DNA from: a virus
IMG/VR virus record: IMGVR_UViG_3300030406_000920
Span: 1-35,423 of that record
Length of the DNA stretch: 35,423 nucleotides
Strand: one strand, 5' to 3'
Part shown: positions 1 to 6,562 of the stretch, piece by piece
Layout of the letters: each line of letters starts with the position of its first letter
Position numbering within the stretch: position 1 is the stretch's first letter
Notes under the pieces: generated by a model
Seen by the model: the letters and a program-made list of their open reading frames with translations, nothing else
Database searches by the model: none
What the model was told of the DNA's origin: nothing
Made by a program: the position numbers and the translations under genes

Positions 1-39
1 GATCGTAAAAAATATAATGAATTAGTTAAATTAAATAAA

Positions 40-600
40 ATGAATATAAACGTAACAGAACAAACTACTACGTTTCCATATCCAGTTAAAAAATTGAAAG
101 GTAATTTAATGGAAAATATAGGCATGGAGTGGGAGACCGAACATGGCGTATTTGTTTTAAATGTAGATTCAATTAGATGGATAGAGAAAAACGTTAAAAC
201 CTCTATGTATAATAACAATAGATGTTATGTGTACAACAAAGCGTTTGCTGAGTGGTTTAAAACTCCTGAATTATGGGGTGATGATGTACACGATACTAAA
301 ATCGAAGGATCTATATTTGATAAAATTAGATCGTGGGCAGAGGTAAGAGGCTTATATGACAAAGGTAATACATATGTGCAGTATGTTAAACTTCAAGAAG
401 AAGCCGGTGAATTAGCAAAAGCATTATTGCAAAGCGACCATGATGAAGTCAACGATGCAATTGGCGACATGGTTGTAGTGCTTACAAACTTAGCGCATCT
501 ACACGGCACAGAAATAGAACATTGTATAGAAGATGCTTACAAAGTTATTAGCAAACGAAAAGGTAAAATGATTAACGGAACATTTGTAAAAGATGAGTAA
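40..600 (+). CDS. MazG-type nucleoside triphosphate pyrophosphohydrolase with extra N-terminal domain
   Basis: A 186-aa protein whose C-terminal half is an all-alpha MazG NTP-pyrophosphohydrolase domain. Residues about 95-176 carry the metal-binding signature EExxE (E120, E121, E124), 11 residues, then ExxD (E136, D139), with a further D143. Family members hydrolyse (d)NTPs to (d)NMP and PPi; phage versions are thought to adjust nucleotide or alarmone pools. Residues 1-90 form an additional region that I do not recognise. The frame stays open upstream to base 1 (13 more codons without a stop), so the gene could begin outside the window; ATG 40 is preferred because a probable upstream gene end in another frame (TAG at 23-25) lies just before it. 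It is first in a tight + strand nucleotide-metabolism block and overlaps the next gene by 8 bases. Confidence 0.8.
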   Translation: MNINVTEQTTTFPYPVKKLKGNLMENIGMEWETEHGVFVLNVDSIRWIEKNVKTSMYNNNRCYVYNKAFAEWFKTPELWGDDVHDTKIEGSIFDKIRSWAEVRGLYDKGNTYVQYVKLQEEAGELAKALLQSDHDEVNDAIGDMVVVLTNLAHLHGTEIEHCIEDAYKVISKRKGKMINGTFVKDE

Positions 601-901
601 ATACGTAGTAAAAACAGACGATAAAATCGTACATAAAGTTATCGAAAAGATAGACCAACGTAGTCTGATTGGTCAAGCTAAGTACGGTGCAATGATGATG
701 GAGGAGGTCGAGGGCAAAGATAAAGATCTCAATGATTTTCTAATTGATGTACAAGAAGAAATAATGGACGCGTTGTTATATATACAAGCAGCCAGAGAAT
801 GTTTAAGAGATGAAGTAGAAGAATGTATGTTAAATAGAATGAACATTATAGGTCAAAACGGTAATGATGGATTACATTATGAAGAAGAAGAAGATCTATA
901 A
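593..901 (+). CDS. Small MazG-like helical protein (putative NTP-PPase relative)
   Basis: A 102-aa acidic helical protein. Residues 23-66 have the pattern of small phage MazG-like proteins: a KYG turn (30-32) followed by a helix containing EEIMD (E55, E56, D59) and ALLYIQAA. That resembles one half of the MazG metal site, so a nucleotide pyrophosphohydrolase role is plausible; a second ExxE-type motif is not obvious. The C-terminus is a run of acidic residues. ATG 593 overlaps the end of the upstream MazG gene by 8 bases, suggesting translational coupling. The function call is inferred from motif and neighbours only. Confidence 0.6.
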   Translation: MSKYVVKTDDKIVHKVIEKIDQRSLIGQAKYGAMMMEEVEGKDKDLNDFLIDVQEEIMDALLYIQAARECLRDEVEECMLNRMNIIGQNGNDGLHYEEEEDL

Positions 902-1340
902 AAGAAAAAAACGCGGACCTGTACAGGCAAAAAAGGTAACATATGATGGTATCAAATTTGCCTCAGGTCTTGAGCGTTATATGTATCAAGCGCTTAAAAA
1001 AGCCAAGATAAAAGCTACATATGAAGGCGCTACGTTTGAAGTAGTTGAAGACTATATGTTTAACAATGCTTCATATGAACGCACAGCAAATGGTAAAGGA
1101 GAGTTTAAACAACGTGGTAGAAAAAAAATACTACCAATTAAATATACTCCTGATTTTATTTGTCCTGATTATAGCTTTATAATTGAATGTAAAGGTAGAG
1201 CTAACGAGTCTTTTCCTTTACGTTGGAAATTATTTAAAAAATATGTAGTAAAAAATTATCCTAACACAATACTATTTAAACCACAAAATCAAAAGGAATG
1301 CGACGAAACAGTAAGGTTAATCCTAAGTTATCTAAAATAA
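879..1340 (+). CDS. T7 endonuclease I-like PD-(D/E)xK nuclease (Holliday-junction resolvase type)
   Basis: A 153-aa basic protein. It has the arrangement of phage T7 gp3: SGLE (E32), then YTPDF (D92) and IIECKG (E103, K105), which give the catalytic Glu, Asp, Glu and Lys of the PD-(D/E)xK fold. T7 endonuclease I resolves branched DNA and helps degrade host DNA; the same role is inferred here. The D-to-E spacing (11) is close to T7's (10). The N-terminus is a Lys/Arg-rich tail (residues 1-12). ATG 879 is chosen because it begins the basic tail; an in-frame ATG at 864 would add five residues. Either start overlaps the upstream gene, which ends at 901. Confidence 0.82.
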   Translation: MKKKKIYKRKKRGPVQAKKVTYDGIKFASGLERYMYQALKKAKIKATYEGATFEVVEDYMFNNASYERTANGKGEFKQRGRKKILPIKYTPDFICPDYSFIIECKGRANESFPLRWKLFKKYVVKNYPNTILFKPQNQKECDETVRLILSYLK

Positions 1341-1471
1341 TAGCTAGGAAAAAATATGCAGAACGACAAATTGACAAATGGGTTAAATGGTCGTGGGAAC
1401 AAAGAGGAAAAGTAAAATATAAAGAACTAGTTGGTTATCAAGACCAATATAATATTAAAGTTTATGGATAA
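1298..1471 (+). CDS. Small basic protein, 57 aa, unknown
   Basis: A short gene nested in the compact operon. ATG 1298 lies inside the end of the nuclease gene and is preceded by AAAAGG, one of the few purine-rich leaders here. The product is 57 aa, Lys/Arg and aromatic rich, with a W-V-K-W-S-W cluster near residues 28-33, and ends at TAA 1469-1471. It fills the otherwise empty gap between 1340 and 1464, and its stop overlaps the next start (ATGGATAA), the junction style used elsewhere in this block. No family recognised. Confidence 0.55.
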   Translation: MRRNSKVNPKLSKIIARKKYAERQIDKWVKWSWEQRGKVKYKELVGYQDQYNIKVYG

Positions 1472-1613
1472 AGAAAAATGGAACTGGTCTTTGTCAATAG
1501 GTTTTTATCCGGGTATATTATTCGGTATAAGAGCTTATGAAGAAGAAAAACAATTAACATATGTGTTATATCTACCGTTTGTAGACATAGCATTTGAAAT
1601 GCCTTATAATTAA
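1464..1613 (+). CDS. Small protein, 49 aa, unknown
   Basis: A 49-aa reading frame from ATG 1464 to TAA 1613, just before nrdB. An in-frame GTG at 1431 would add 11 residues, but ATG 1464 overlaps the preceding stop by 8 bases and fits operon spacing better. The protein is rich in aromatic and hydrophobic residues (FYPGILFG, YVLYLPFVDIAF), compatible with a small beta-rich or membrane-associated protein, but no clear TM helix is seen. Function unknown. Confidence 0.5.
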   Translation: MDKEKWNWSLSIGFYPGILFGIRAYEEEKQLTYVLYLPFVDIAFEMPYN

Positions 1614-1614
1614 A

Positions 1615-2583
1615 ATGAGTTTATTTAAAGAAAGAATACCTTATAAACCTTTTGAATACCCAATATATTATACCGAAGGTTGGTTAAAGCAAGCACAAGC
1701 TTTCTGGTTACACACAGAAATACCTATGTCAGGTGATGTTAAAGACTGGAACGAAAAGCTTACTGATGCAGAAAAAAATTTAGTAGGTAATATATTATTA
1801 GGATTTGCACAAACAGAATGTGCGGTGTCTGATTACTGGACACAAAAAGTCGTGTCATGGTTTCCAAAACATGAGATACAGCAAATGGCTATGATGTTCG
1901 GCTCACAAGAAACAATACATGCTGTAGCTTATAGTTATTTAAATGAAACACTGGGACTGGAAAACTTTGAAGCGTTTTTACATGAAGAGGCGACTGCTGA
2001 TAGATTTGATAATCTGGTTGCTTATGACGGTACTGATCCACGTGGTATTGGCCGTAGCTTGGCTATCTTTTCAGCCTTTGCTGAGGGAGTTAGCTTGTAT
2101 AGCGCTTTTGCTGTTCTATATAGTTTTCAGCTTCGTAATCTTCTCAAAGGAATAGGTCAACAAATGAAATGGTCTGTGAGAGACGAGTCATTACATAGCC
2201 GTATGGGTTGTCAATTATTTAGACATATGTGTGACGAAATACCTGATCTAAAACAAGAGTGTAAAGAAGATATATATGCAGCTGCTAAAATTATGTTAGA
2301 GCTAGAAGAAAAATATATAGACAAAATGTTTGAGATGGGTGATATAGAAAACTTATCATCAAACGATTTAAAACAATTTATTAGAAAAAGAACAAATGAA
2401 AAACTTGTTGAGCTTGGTTACACGGATAAAAGACGCTTTTTTAATTACGATGAAGAAGCTGCTGCGAATCTTGATTGGTTTTATCATCTTACAGGTGGTC
2501 ATACTCATACTGATTTTTTCGCTATTAGGCCAACTGACTATAGTAAAGCAAATGAAAACGAAGACTTTGAAGATATTTGGTAG
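1615..2583 (+). CDS. nrdB: Class I ribonucleotide reductase, small (R2, beta) subunit
   Basis: A 322-aa ferritin-fold R2 subunit that makes the tyrosyl radical used by NrdA to reduce ribonucleotides. All expected metal ligands are visible: E68 (AQTE), E99 and H102 (SQETIH), E157 (FAEG), E191 and H194 (RDESLH). Y106, four residues after H102, corresponds to the radical tyrosine Y122 of E. coli, so a conventional diiron or Fe/Mn-tyrosyl enzyme is expected. ATG 1615 is chosen over an upstream in-frame ATG at 1594 because 1594 would run into the preceding gene. The gene precedes nrdA, separated by a 71-codon gene, so the usual nrdA-nrdB order is reversed. Codon use changes over about 1995-2155 (see findings). 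Confidence 0.95.
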   Translation: MSLFKERIPYKPFEYPIYYTEGWLKQAQAFWLHTEIPMSGDVKDWNEKLTDAEKNLVGNILLGFAQTECAVSDYWTQKVVSWFPKHEIQQMAMMFGSQETIHAVAYSYLNETLGLENFEAFLHEEATADRFDNLVAYDGTDPRGIGRSLAIFSAFAEGVSLYSAFAVLYSFQLRNLLKGIGQQMKWSVRDESLHSRMGCQLFRHMCDEIPDLKQECKEDIYAAAKIMLELEEKYIDKMFEMGDIENLSSNDLKQFIRKRTNEKLVELGYTDKRRFFNYDEEAAANLDWFYHLTGGHTHTDFFAIRPTDYSKANENEDFEDIW

Positions 2584-2585
2584 AC

Positions 2586-2801
2586 ATGAAAGAAAGTAAA
2601 TTAATAGAAATGAAAAAGAAAATAGATGCATTAACAAATGTTGTTAGTCATTTATTAAAACAAGTTGCTGCTAATGAAACATTATGTAAAGGAACGCTAA
2701 CTGCTTTTCAATTACATATAGGTAAAGATGAGTGGACTAAACTTGTAGAAGAATTAAAACAAAAAGAAAAAAGAATAATTACTGAAGAAGATGTGGAATA
2801 A
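2586..2801 (+). CDS. Small helical protein between nrdB and nrdA, unknown
   Basis: A 71-aa, highly charged, probably all-helical protein. It starts 2 bases after the nrdB stop at ATG 2586 (an in-frame TTG at 2577 overlaps nrdB and is less likely) and overlaps the nrdA start by 11 bases. Residues 1-33 form an amphipathic Leu/Val-rich helix typical of short coiled coils, and the C-terminus is acidic. No family recognised. Its position inside the nrd operon suggests co-expression with the reductase, but that is context only. Confidence 0.65.
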   Translation: MKESKLIEMKKKIDALTNVVSHLLKQVAANETLCKGTLTAFQLHIGKDEWTKLVEELKQKEKRIITEEDVE

Positions 2802-4485
2802 CAATTGGGTTAAAGGTGTGGACTACCCGAGTTGGGGTGACACAGAAGTATATAAGAAAACTATAGGTGGAGGTTATTTATATAATGGTGAAACACCTAA
2901 AGAAGCTTATATGAGAGTTGCTACTACTGTAGCTAAACGTTTAAAAAAACCAGAGTATGCTGAAACATTTTTTGATTACATATGGAAAGGCTGGTTGTGC
3001 CTTGCTTCTCCGGTTCTTTCAAATACTGGAACTGATCGTGGGCTTCCTATTTCTTGCTTTGGTATTGACGTTGCTGACAGTATTATTGACATTGGTCAGA
3101 AAAATTTGGAGATGATGCTACTCGCTAAACACGGCGGTGGAGTTGGTATCGGTATAAATCAAATCAGACCCGCCGGTGCAAAAATAACAGGTAATGGAAC
3201 AAGCGACGGAGTTGTGCCTTTTTGTAAAATATACGATAGCACAATACTTGCCACTAATCAAGGATCTGTCAGACGAGGAGCTGCATCAGTTAACATTAAC
3301 ATTGATCACCCCGATTTTGAAGAGTGGCTCGAGATTAGAGAACCTAAAGGAGACGTTAACAGACAATCGCTTAACCTACATCAATGCGCTGTCGTCGGCG
3401 ATAAATTCATGCGAAGACTTATTAGCGGGGATAAAAAAGCTAGACAGAAGTGGGGAAAGCTATTACAAAAACGTAAAGCGACTGGAGAACCTTATATACT
3501 TTTTAAAGGTAACACTAACAAACAAAATCCAGCGGCGTACAAAGACAACGCTTTAAAAGTACATATGACAAATATATGTAGTGAGATTACATTACATACA
3601 GATGAAAATCATTCATTCGTTTGTTGTCTATCTAGTTTAAACCTAGCTAAGTATGACGAGTGGAAAAATACAAATATTATTTATGACTCAATATGGTTTC
3701 TTGATGGAGTGCTTGAAGAGTTTATACAAAGATCTAAATACAGAAAAGGTTTTGAAAACTCTGTAAGAGCTGCTGAAAAAGGTAGAGCATTAGGTCTTGG
3801 TGTATTAGGTTGGCATACATATTTACAAGAAAAAGGTTTACCATTTGAGGGTTTATTATCACAATATGAAACAAGAAGAATTTTTAGTCAAATTAAAATC
3901 GAGTCTGAAAGAGCTAGCATGGCTCTTGCTGATGTTTATGGAGAACCTCTTTGGTGTGTCGGTACTGGCTTTCGCAATACCCATTTACGTGCTATTGCTC
4001 CCACTGTATCTAATAGTAAGTTGTCTGGGAATATCTCTCCCGGGATTGAACCGTGGGCAGCAAACGTATTTACGGAGCAGTCTGCTAAAGGAACATTCAT
4101 AAGAAAAAATCCTACACTAGAAAAAGTGTTAGACAAATTAAAATTAAATACAAAAGAAATATGGGACAAAATATTAGCAGATGGTGGTTCGGTCCAGGAT
4201 ATAAAAGAATTAGACGAAGATACCAAAGAAGTATTTAAAACATTTAAAGAAATAAACCAGTTAGAATTAGTAAGACAAGCTGGTATACGCCAACAGTATA
4301 TAGATCAGAGTGTAAGTTTAAATCTAGCTTTTCCATCTCAAGCAGATCCTAAATGGATTAATCAAGTACATTTAGACGCATGGAAAAAAGGAATTAAAAC
4401 ATTATACTATATGAGAACTGAATCAGTACTACGTGGAGACATAGCTGCTAAGGCTATGGAAGAGTGTGTGGCGTGTGATGGATAA
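2791..4485 (+). CDS. nrdA: Class I ribonucleotide reductase, large (R1, alpha) subunit lacking an ATP-cone
   Basis: A 564-aa catalytic subunit that reduces ribonucleotides with NrdB. Key residues are present: C89 (ISCF) and C278 (FVCC) form the redox pair, N261-I-C263-S-E265 is the radical-site motif, and TLYY near the C-terminus matches the tyrosine pair of the radical path. The C-terminal CVAC supplies the swinging dithiol reduced by thioredoxin or glutaredoxin. The conserved AIAPT...GIEP loop lies at about 400-428. The protein begins directly in the R1 helical domain, so the N-terminal ATP-cone that mediates dATP inhibition in E. coli (761 aa) is absent, suggesting loss of that feedback. 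The stop overlaps the A-tract of the opposite-strand terminator. Confidence 0.95.
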   Translation: MWNNNWVKGVDYPSWGDTEVYKKTIGGGYLYNGETPKEAYMRVATTVAKRLKKPEYAETFFDYIWKGWLCLASPVLSNTGTDRGLPISCFGIDVADSIIDIGQKNLEMMLLAKHGGGVGIGINQIRPAGAKITGNGTSDGVVPFCKIYDSTILATNQGSVRRGAASVNINIDHPDFEEWLEIREPKGDVNRQSLNLHQCAVVGDKFMRRLISGDKKARQKWGKLLQKRKATGEPYILFKGNTNKQNPAAYKDNALKVHMTNICSEITLHTDENHSFVCCLSSLNLAKYDEWKNTNIIYDSIWFLDGVLEEFIQRSKYRKGFENSVRAAEKGRALGLGVLGWHTYLQEKGLPFEGLLSQYETRRIFSQIKIESERASMALADVYGEPLWCVGTGFRNTHLRAIAPTVSNSKLSGNISPGIEPWAANVFTEQSAKGTFIRKNPTLEKVLDKLKLNTKEIWDKILADGGSVQDIKELDEDTKEVFKTFKEINQLELVRQAGIRQQYIDQSVSLNLAFPSQADPKWINQVHLDAWKKGIKTLYYMRTESVLRGDIAAKAMEECVACDG

Positions 4486-4514
4486 AAAAAAGGGAGGCCG
4501 ATTAAGCCTCCCTT
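4484..4514 (-). terminator. Rho-independent terminator of the late (-) operon
   Basis: Read on the - strand: stem AAGGGAGGC (4514-4506), loop TTAATCG, stem GCCTCCCTT (4498-4490), merging into a run of eight T (4491-4484). This is a textbook intrinsic terminator for leftward transcription. On the + strand the hairpin is followed by TTGGTTAC, with no U-tract, so it should stop the late operon better than the nrd operon. It lies in the 76-base gap between the convergent stops of nrdA (4485) and the last late gene (4562). The rest of the gap (4515-4561) holds only a weak inverted repeat GGAACA (4522-4527) / TGTTCC (4556-4561). Confidence 0.88.
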
Positions 4515-4561
4515 GGTTACAGGAACATTTGGGTATGGTACGCCCATTATTTATTTGTTCC

Positions 4562-4846
4562 TTACCATTTTACTTTATTTGCCCAGTATGCAGCGGACAT
4601 TTTACCTTTCTTAATATTTTTAGCGTGACGAGCTTTAAAACTTTTACGTCTTGCTTTTGATTTAGCATCTTGCTTTTTACCAGCAGTACTTACTCCTTGC
4701 TGACCAAATCTAATTATTTTTTCTCTACCTCCTTCACAAGCTTTAACTATATGTGATTTAGTTTTGTGACCAGGTGTTTTTCTAGGTTTATTACATTTTA
4801 AAGTAGACTTATCTACTTTTAAAATTGGTGGTAATTTATATGCCAT
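4562..4846 (-). CDS. Small Lys-rich late protein, 94 aa (conserved phage type, function unknown)
   Basis: A 94-aa very basic protein, last gene of the late operon. ATG 4846 gives a natural start (MAYKLPP); longer in-frame starts would overlap the upstream gene's coding sequence. Visible features: two Cys (C18, C37), a central KACEGGREKIIRFGQQG segment (35-51), then a Lys/Arg-rich stretch KARRKSFKARHAKN (64-77) and the end SAAYWANKVKW. From memory, proteins of this layout recur as uncharacterised small proteins in marine phages and some giant viruses, but I assign no function. Charge and position suggest a DNA- or virion-associated late protein (inference). Confidence 0.75.
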   Translation of the reverse strand: MAYKLPPILKVDKSTLKCNKPRKTPGHKTKSHIVKACEGGREKIIRFGQQGVSTAGKKQDAKSKARRKSFKARHAKNIKKGKMSAAYWANKVKW

Positions 4847-4850
4847 AATA

Positions 4851-5135
4851 TTAATCGCCGCAAGGCTTTCCTGTTTTAACGTTAATCCAATTTTCTTTTT
4901 CAAACCAGTCTCTAAGTGTTGCTCCTTTTTTACGAGCACCTTTAACATTAGACTTGCTTGATCTCTTATACTTTCCTTTTTTACCAGCAGACTCTTTAGC
5001 ACGTACAACTTTAGCTCTTTCAGCTTTACTCATTGATCTTACTTTAGCAGCAGGTAAACAAACCTTTTTAGTTCCTCCACCCTTTACTTTACTTTTCTTT
5101 TTCTTCATGAATGGAGAGTTGCCAGAATACATCAT
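4851..5135 (-). CDS. Small Lys-rich late protein, 94 aa (DUF5872-like C-terminus)
   Basis: A 94-aa extremely basic protein. It begins MMYSGNSPF, has a Lys-rich middle (KKKKSKVKGGG, later GKKGKYKRSSKS), C26, and ends with LRDWFEKENWINVKTGKPCGD (residues 74-94). The closing W...V.TGKPCG pattern resembles the end of DUF5872-type proteins of phages and large DNA viruses (from memory). The start overlaps the upstream stop (TAATG), indicating coupled translation. It lies between two other small basic Cys-containing proteins. DNA binding or nucleoprotein packaging is plausible but unproven. Confidence 0.72.
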   Translation of the reverse strand: MMYSGNSPFMKKKKSKVKGGGTKKVCLPAAKVRSMSKAERAKVVRAKESAGKKGKYKRSSKSNVKGARKKGATLRDWFEKENWINVKTGKPCGD

Positions 5136-5548
5136 TACTTTTTCTTTTTAGATTTACCCATTTTACTTGGTCCACCAGCCTTAGTACATCTTACACCCCA
5201 TCCAGAAGCGTAAGCGCTAGGCCAAACATCAAACTTTCTTTTAGCCGCTTCTTTACAAGGACCACTTATTTTACCAAACAAAGGTGTGTCAGGCGCCATT
5301 TTAAAAGCAGCGTTATCTGCCTCGCTTTTTTTCCTATTCTTCCAATCATTTACCATACCTTGTTCTTCTTGTACAAAACTTTGATAATTTTCTGGTGTCA
5401 ATTTACCTTTATCTAAAAGATCTTTAGCATAAGATATATTATCATTATACGTTTGATTAACTTCTTCCATAGATTTATTAGGAGCTGGCTCAGGCTGTCT
5501 GCTAAATAAATTACTATATCTTTTTATTAGGTTTTTAAGATTACTCAT
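5135..5548 (-). CDS. Small late protein with PSAYASGWGVRC motif, 137 aa
   Basis: A 137-aa protein in two parts. The N-terminal about 85 residues are helical and charged, with a Pro-rich linker near 19-24. The C-terminal about 45 residues carry GPCKEAAKRKFDVWP and SAYASGWGVRCTKAGG, with C98 and C121, and end in KKKK. The F-x-V-W-P-S-A-Y-A-S-G motif recurs, from memory, in small uncharacterised phage proteins, often near Lys-rich partners like the two genes that follow. ATG 5548 overlaps the stop of the endolysin gene by 4 bases. Function unknown; the paired Cys could bind zinc. Confidence 0.72.
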   Translation of the reverse strand: MSNLKNLIKRYSNLFSRQPEPAPNKSMEEVNQTYNDNISYAKDLLDKGKLTPENYQSFVQEEQGMVNDWKNRKKSEADNAAFKMAPDTPLFGKISGPCKEAAKRKFDVWPSAYASGWGVRCTKAGGPSKMGKSKKKK

Positions 5549-6009
5549 ATTACTTTATATTTAGTTCTACCCATATCATCTTTATAGGCTTTTAAACATC
5601 TGTTTCTGTTATCTTCTTCTGACACATATGATATATGTACCCAATTAGGATTCATGTCTGTTCCAAACTCCCATATCATTTGATCAAAATTTAAATTTTC
5701 TTTTATCCACGTGTACATTTCTGCGTTAGTTTTATAACCATACACATCGTCTATATCCATTGCTTGTCCTTTACAATGTTGAGACGTCTTAGATCCACCA
5801 ATAGCTGTATTTAACTCTGGTGATCTAAAAAAAGAATTAACTTTTATAGGTCCACCAACCCACTCTCTTAATGGTTCAAATATTTTTTCAGCTGTTAACT
5901 TCATGTTTTCAACTTGTGTTGGGTTAGGTGTATTATCTATACCTCTACGCTTAGCTGTATTTGAATGTATTGATTCGGCGTAGGTTATATGTTTACTAAT
6001 TCTATCCAT
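5545..6009 (-). CDS. M15-family peptidase, probable endolysin
   Basis: A 154-aa metallopeptidase of the M15 (D-Ala-D-Ala carboxypeptidase / L-Ala-D-Glu endopeptidase) type that cleaves peptide bonds of peptidoglycan. The zinc motif SQHCKGQAMDID supplies H78 and D85, and WVHISY supplies H125; FDQMIWEFG places a candidate catalytic Glu at 114. R62 (FRSPELN) is the usual conserved Arg. Length fits single-domain phage endolysins. There is no signal peptide, so release needs a holin; the nearest candidate is the one-TM protein at 6563-6853. It sits at the end of the late operon with other envelope proteins, supporting a lysis role. Confidence 0.88.
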   Translation of the reverse strand: MDRISKHITYAESIHSNTAKRRGIDNTPNPTQVENMKLTAEKIFEPLREWVGGPIKVNSFFRSPELNTAIGGSKTSQHCKGQAMDIDDVYGYKTNAEMYTWIKENLNFDQMIWEFGTDMNPNWVHISYVSEEDNRNRCLKAYKDDMGRTKYKVI

Positions 6010-6011
6010 AA

Positions 6012-6161
6012 TTATTCTACTTCGCTAAACACAGCATAGACACGTATATTTCTTTTTCTACCTTTGCGTATTGTAGCTATTAATTCTTTTCTTTCTTTTA
6101 CTTCTTCTTCCTTTACAGGATAATATTTAGGATTTGTACTATTTAATTTTCTTTTCTTCAT
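6012..6161 (-). CDS. Small basic protein, 49 aa, unknown
   Basis: A 49-codon gene from ATG 6161 to TAA 6012-6014. It begins 1 base after the upstream stop and ends 2 bases before the endolysin start, exactly filling the gap, which is the main support for it. The product (MKKRKLNS..., ending VYAVFSEVE) is rich in Lys, Arg and Glu with no TM helix or Cys. No family recognised. It could be a small regulator of the lysis section or a structural cofactor, but nothing in the sequence decides. Confidence 0.6.
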   Translation of the reverse strand: MKKRKLNSTNPKYYPVKEEEVKERKELIATIRKGRKRNIRVYAVFSEVE

Positions 6162-6162
6162 T

Positions 6163-6561
6163 TTAAAATTGACTTGCGGCATTTACCTCATCAACCGCTT
6201 CTTGTATTTCATTTAAATCCGCCGGTAGCATTAAGTCTAGTCCTGCTTTAAAAACGATTTCTTTTATACCGTCTTTAAATATAATTAATGTTGGCGCCAT
6301 ACGTACCTTGTATTTCTTTTTAGCAGCTGGGCACGCAGCTATATCTGCTCTATAATATATAACGTCTTTTAGTTCTGACCATTGCTCAAATTTATTTGCG
6401 TCGTTAAACTTAGCATAAAACTCTACAATCACAGGCTTTGTTTGATCATCACCAAAAGCTTGTCTTTCATTTATTTTATTATCAAAATTATTATCAGTAA
6501 TCCACTCTTGAGCAGACATGTTAAATGATATTAATAATAAAATTATATTTAAGTATCTCAT
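6163..6561 (-). CDS. Exported thioredoxin-fold protein without the CxxC active site
   Basis: A 132-aa protein with an N-terminal signal peptide (about residues 1-17, MRYLNIILLLISF...SA|QE), so probably periplasmic. The body follows the thioredoxin pattern: PVIVEFYAKF (43-52) matches the strand before the active site, and RMAPTLIIFKDG (87-98) contains the cis-proline P90 and following strand. Where thioredoxins have CGPC this protein has NDAN (53-56), and its only Cys is C77. It should therefore lack dithiol-disulfide exchange and more likely acts as a binding or chaperone module. It lies in an envelope/lysis cluster. A divergent thioredoxin-like family with another activity is possible. Confidence 0.72.
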   Translation of the reverse strand: MRYLNIILLLISFNMSAQEWITDNNFDNKINERQAFGDDQTKPVIVEFYAKFNDANKFEQWSELKDVIYYRADIAACPAAKKKYKVRMAPTLIIFKDGIKEIVFKAGLDLMLPADLNEIQEAVDEVNAASQF

Positions 6562-6562
6562 A

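Noticed and set aside
1943-2155. +1 frame open frame of 70 codons inside nrdB with TM-like sequence
   Set aside because: It overlaps the conserved metal-ligand region of nrdB; the opening reflects the local codon change, and no start context supports it.
4515-4561. Inverted repeat GGAACA/TGTTCC as a + strand terminator for the nrd operon
   Set aside because: The 6-bp arms are 28 bases apart with only weak inner pairing, and no U-tract follows on the + strand.
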